A DNA stretch of 64,000 bases. It comes from Dirofilaria immitis (Eukaryota; Nematoda; Chromadorea; Rhabditida; Onchocercidae). Made by a program: the position numbers and the translations under genes. Under the pieces are notes generated by a model. That model did not search any database, was not told the DNA's origin, and saw only the letters and a list, made by a program, of their open reading frames with translations. The stretch is from the NCBI GenBank assembly GCA_024305405.1, contig JAKNDB010000109.1, positions 186,001-250,000 of the forward strand. The letters run 5' to 3'. Each line of letters opens with the position of its first letter. Position 1 is the first letter of the stretch. This document shows positions 62,074-64,000 of the stretch, in pieces.

Positions 62074-62600
62074 AAATCAATCATTGTTATCATTATTATC
62101 ATTATTATAATTGTTATTCTTGCTTATCAACATATATTTCAATTCCTTTCGTAGATGATAATTTTAGTTTTTTTCATTTTTTTTTAATTATAAAATTTCT
62201 ATTAATATGATCACTTTTTTTCATTTTGTAAAATTTTTTTTTTTTTTGACTAATAGTTTTCTAAATATATCCATATATATATATATATATACATATATGC
62301 GTATATATACAATTTTTTTCGTTATTTAAATTTATATTTTGTGTAATAATTTTATTTGTTAGATAGTTAAATTTCAAAAATTTATTTTTATTGATTTTAT
62401 CATATTGCAGTAAATTTCAATTATCTTTTGAAAAAGCAAAATGTTTGAAAATTAATTTTTATTGTTAAAAATTTTGCAAACTTCGAAAAGACGAAACAAT
62501 AGAGAAAGAGAGAGAGAGAAAGAGAGAGAGAAAAAATATTCAATTTTTGAATATTTGTTTACAAAATAAACAAAACAAAAAAAAAGAAACGTAAGAAACG

Positions 62601-64000
62601 ATGATTGCACCAATATGGCATAACAAATTTATTAAAATTTCCCATATGAATCAACGATTTTTAATCAAAATTGCCTGCTGCAATTCAATTATTACTTGCA
62701 TCTTTTGCATTACAAGTAAGTAATTTATAATTAATTAATTAATAGAAAAGAAAAAAATCATTATCAATTTCTAGTAATCAATTTCTTAGTAATCAATTTC
62801 TTGGTAATCGATTTCTTAGTAATTAATTTTTTTATGAAAATATTTCATCATTTCCATCCTAAATATTTTCACAATTCAAAATTAGGATCCAAAAATATCG
62901 TTAAATTTGAATAAATTGATATATTTGTGAAAGTTTATCCTTTTCATTTTTAGTTTAACATGTAGTGATAAAAAGAACAGATTAAATGATTAAATAAATT
63001 TATTATTTTGATTAAATTTTTAAATTATCAATGATATATTTTAAAGGTACGAGTACAAATAATTGGTTGTATACAACAGAAGTTTTGCGATATTATATAC
63101 ATCCAAATGATACTGTTGCAAATACTAATGATGATATTTTAAATCAAATTACTTATTTTAAAAATGCAACACTTGGACCGTGGCTTTTTTGTTGGCTTGA
63201 TCGTTCGTTAATTTGTTTATTTTATTTATTCAAATAAGTTTTAATTTTTAAATTTTACTAATCAAATAAGTCAATAGGCAAATAATTGATAAATGATAAG
63301 GAAAAGCAAAAAAAAAAAAGAAATCTTCAGATAAATTTAATAATTATTTGGATTTAACTATTTTCAATCATATATTAGTACATTAATTGTTTTAGTAAAC
63401 AAACATTTTAAACATATAGTATTTATTATTAATAAAATTTGAATAATTTAAATTTGAATTTTGAAACTTTCGATAGTATTTATCATTGGCTATCAATATC
63501 AATATTTTATCATAAATTATCACTATTTTTAAATATGTAATATTTACTAATAATAAAATTTGTATAGGTTAAATTTGAATTTTAACCTTTTGATAATATT
63601 TAGCGGCTACTGATTTTCATTGTACAACAGTGAATTATTTTACAACGGAAGAACCATATGATGTTACCACTTCGGTAGAATGTAAGTAACTTATTTATTC
63701 AAATATTGATAATACATTGAGGATTAATCATGAATTTATCAATTCATGATTAGCTAATCAATTCATGATAAATTAATTTATCGTATGAAGTAATTAAATT
63801 TTTGTTAATAAAATTTGAAATTTAACACAAAACTAATTTGAATAGAAATTAAAATTAGAATTGATTAAGCAAAGATTTAATTTTTTTAACTTTTTTTTTT
63901 TTTGCATAAATGAAATGTTTAATTTTTAGTTTCCGTACATCGTGCTTTCATTTTTATGATTTCTGGTACTGTATTAATTATTTTGGGTTTAATTAATGCT
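62601..64000 (+). CDS. nematode Clc-like four-transmembrane protein (5' part, cut by window end)
   Basis: Exons 62601-62715, 63047-63202, 63604-63681 and 63930 to the window edge join in phase. Exon 1 starts MIAPIWHNKFIKISHMNQRF and leads into TM1. Exons 2 and 3 form the first extracellular loop: NNWLYTTEVLRYYIHPNDTV, FKNATLGPWLFCWLDP, DFHCTTVNYFTTEEPYDVTT, with two cysteines and an N-glycosylation site (NAT). Exon 4 begins TM2 (VHRAFIFMISGTVLIILG). These loop motifs are typical of the nematode Clc-like family, a claudin-like tetraspan group of uncertain function at the cell surface. In exon 1 the phase-consistent frame gives a Cys-rich TM1 end, while another frame gives the more family-like LPAAIQLLLASFALQ; reaching it would need one A fewer near 62668 and a further exon or change before exon 2. 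So the exact TM1 is unsure. The last two TMs lie beyond the window. Confidence 0.8.
63725..63752. repeat. 12-bp inverted repeat in a Clc-like intron
   Basis: TAATCATGAATT and AATTCATGATTA flank TATC; a further direct copy of AATTCATGAT follows at about 63760. Confidence 0.7.

Larger units (their letters stand above)
53484..62600. other. 9-kb gene-free region rich in arrays, upstream of both LMO and Clc-like genes
   Basis: No exon chain is visible on either strand. The left part (to about 57700) is plain AT-rich DNA with homopolymers, an (ATG)n run at 54256-54294 and a palindrome at 56843-56884. The right part is dense in arrays, listed separately. The LMO start (53483, minus) and the Clc-like start (62601, plus) face away from each other, so this interval is the upstream region of both. 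Confidence 0.6.

Noticed and set aside
1..64000. tRNA, rRNA and transposase genes
   Set aside because: I looked for T-arm consensus (GGTTCRAAYCC), rRNA-like GC-rich conserved stretches and transposase or reverse-transcriptase motifs on both strands and saw none that I could support.

Overview
The window looks like about 64 kb of nuclear DNA from an AT-rich nematode. Introns and intergenic DNA are roughly 80% A+T, while coding exons are visibly richer in G+C. Genes are split into many short exons with T-rich acceptors (TTTTCAG or TTTTAG). One gene belongs to the nematode Clc-like membrane family, and a myotubularin-related gene carries features of the SBF/mtm-5 type. The sequence does not let me name the species.

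Layout, left to right: (1) 1-1970, a possible terminal exon at the edge and two tandem-repeat blocks. (2) 1968-8026, minus strand, a nine-exon peptide GPCR of the somatostatin/opioid/allatostatin-receptor type. (3) 8027-19508, gene-poor AT-rich DNA with several minisatellites. (4) 19509-32388, minus strand, a twelve-exon EOGT (EGF-domain O-GlcNAc transferase, family GT61). Its 6.9-kb intron holds, on the opposite strand, a four-transmembrane gene at 25294-28478. (5) 32389-34202, a shared head-to-head promoter region. (6) 34203-47290, plus strand, a roughly 40-exon SBF/MTMR5-MTMR13 pseudophosphatase (mtm-5 type) with DENN, GRAM, inactive myotubularin, C1 and PH domains. (7) 52135-53483, minus strand, a three-exon LIM-only protein of the LMO1/LMO3/Beadex type. 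(8) 53484-62600, a gene-free stretch with striking arrays: TTAAGTG repeats, an 18-copy 31-bp repeat carrying CTTATCA, and a 36-bp family. (9) 62601 to the end, plus strand, the 5' part of a Clc-like four-transmembrane gene.

The genes do not form an operon. They are separate signalling, secretory-glycosylation, membrane-traffic and transcription-cofactor genes, apart from the nested pair and the head-to-head EOGT/SBF pair.

The most notable whole-window observation concerns reading frame. Thirteen exons in four of the six genes are exactly one base short of the phase their splice sites demand. In 12 of the 13 the missing base falls in a mononucleotide A/T run, and in 11 that run is T on the sense strand. 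Adding one base to each run restores both the conserved protein and the splice phase. Homopolymer error in the assembly is the simplest explanation, and it means the proteins cannot be read correctly from this sequence by an uncorrected gene finder. Transcript editing or slippage is a remote alternative that RNA reads would settle.
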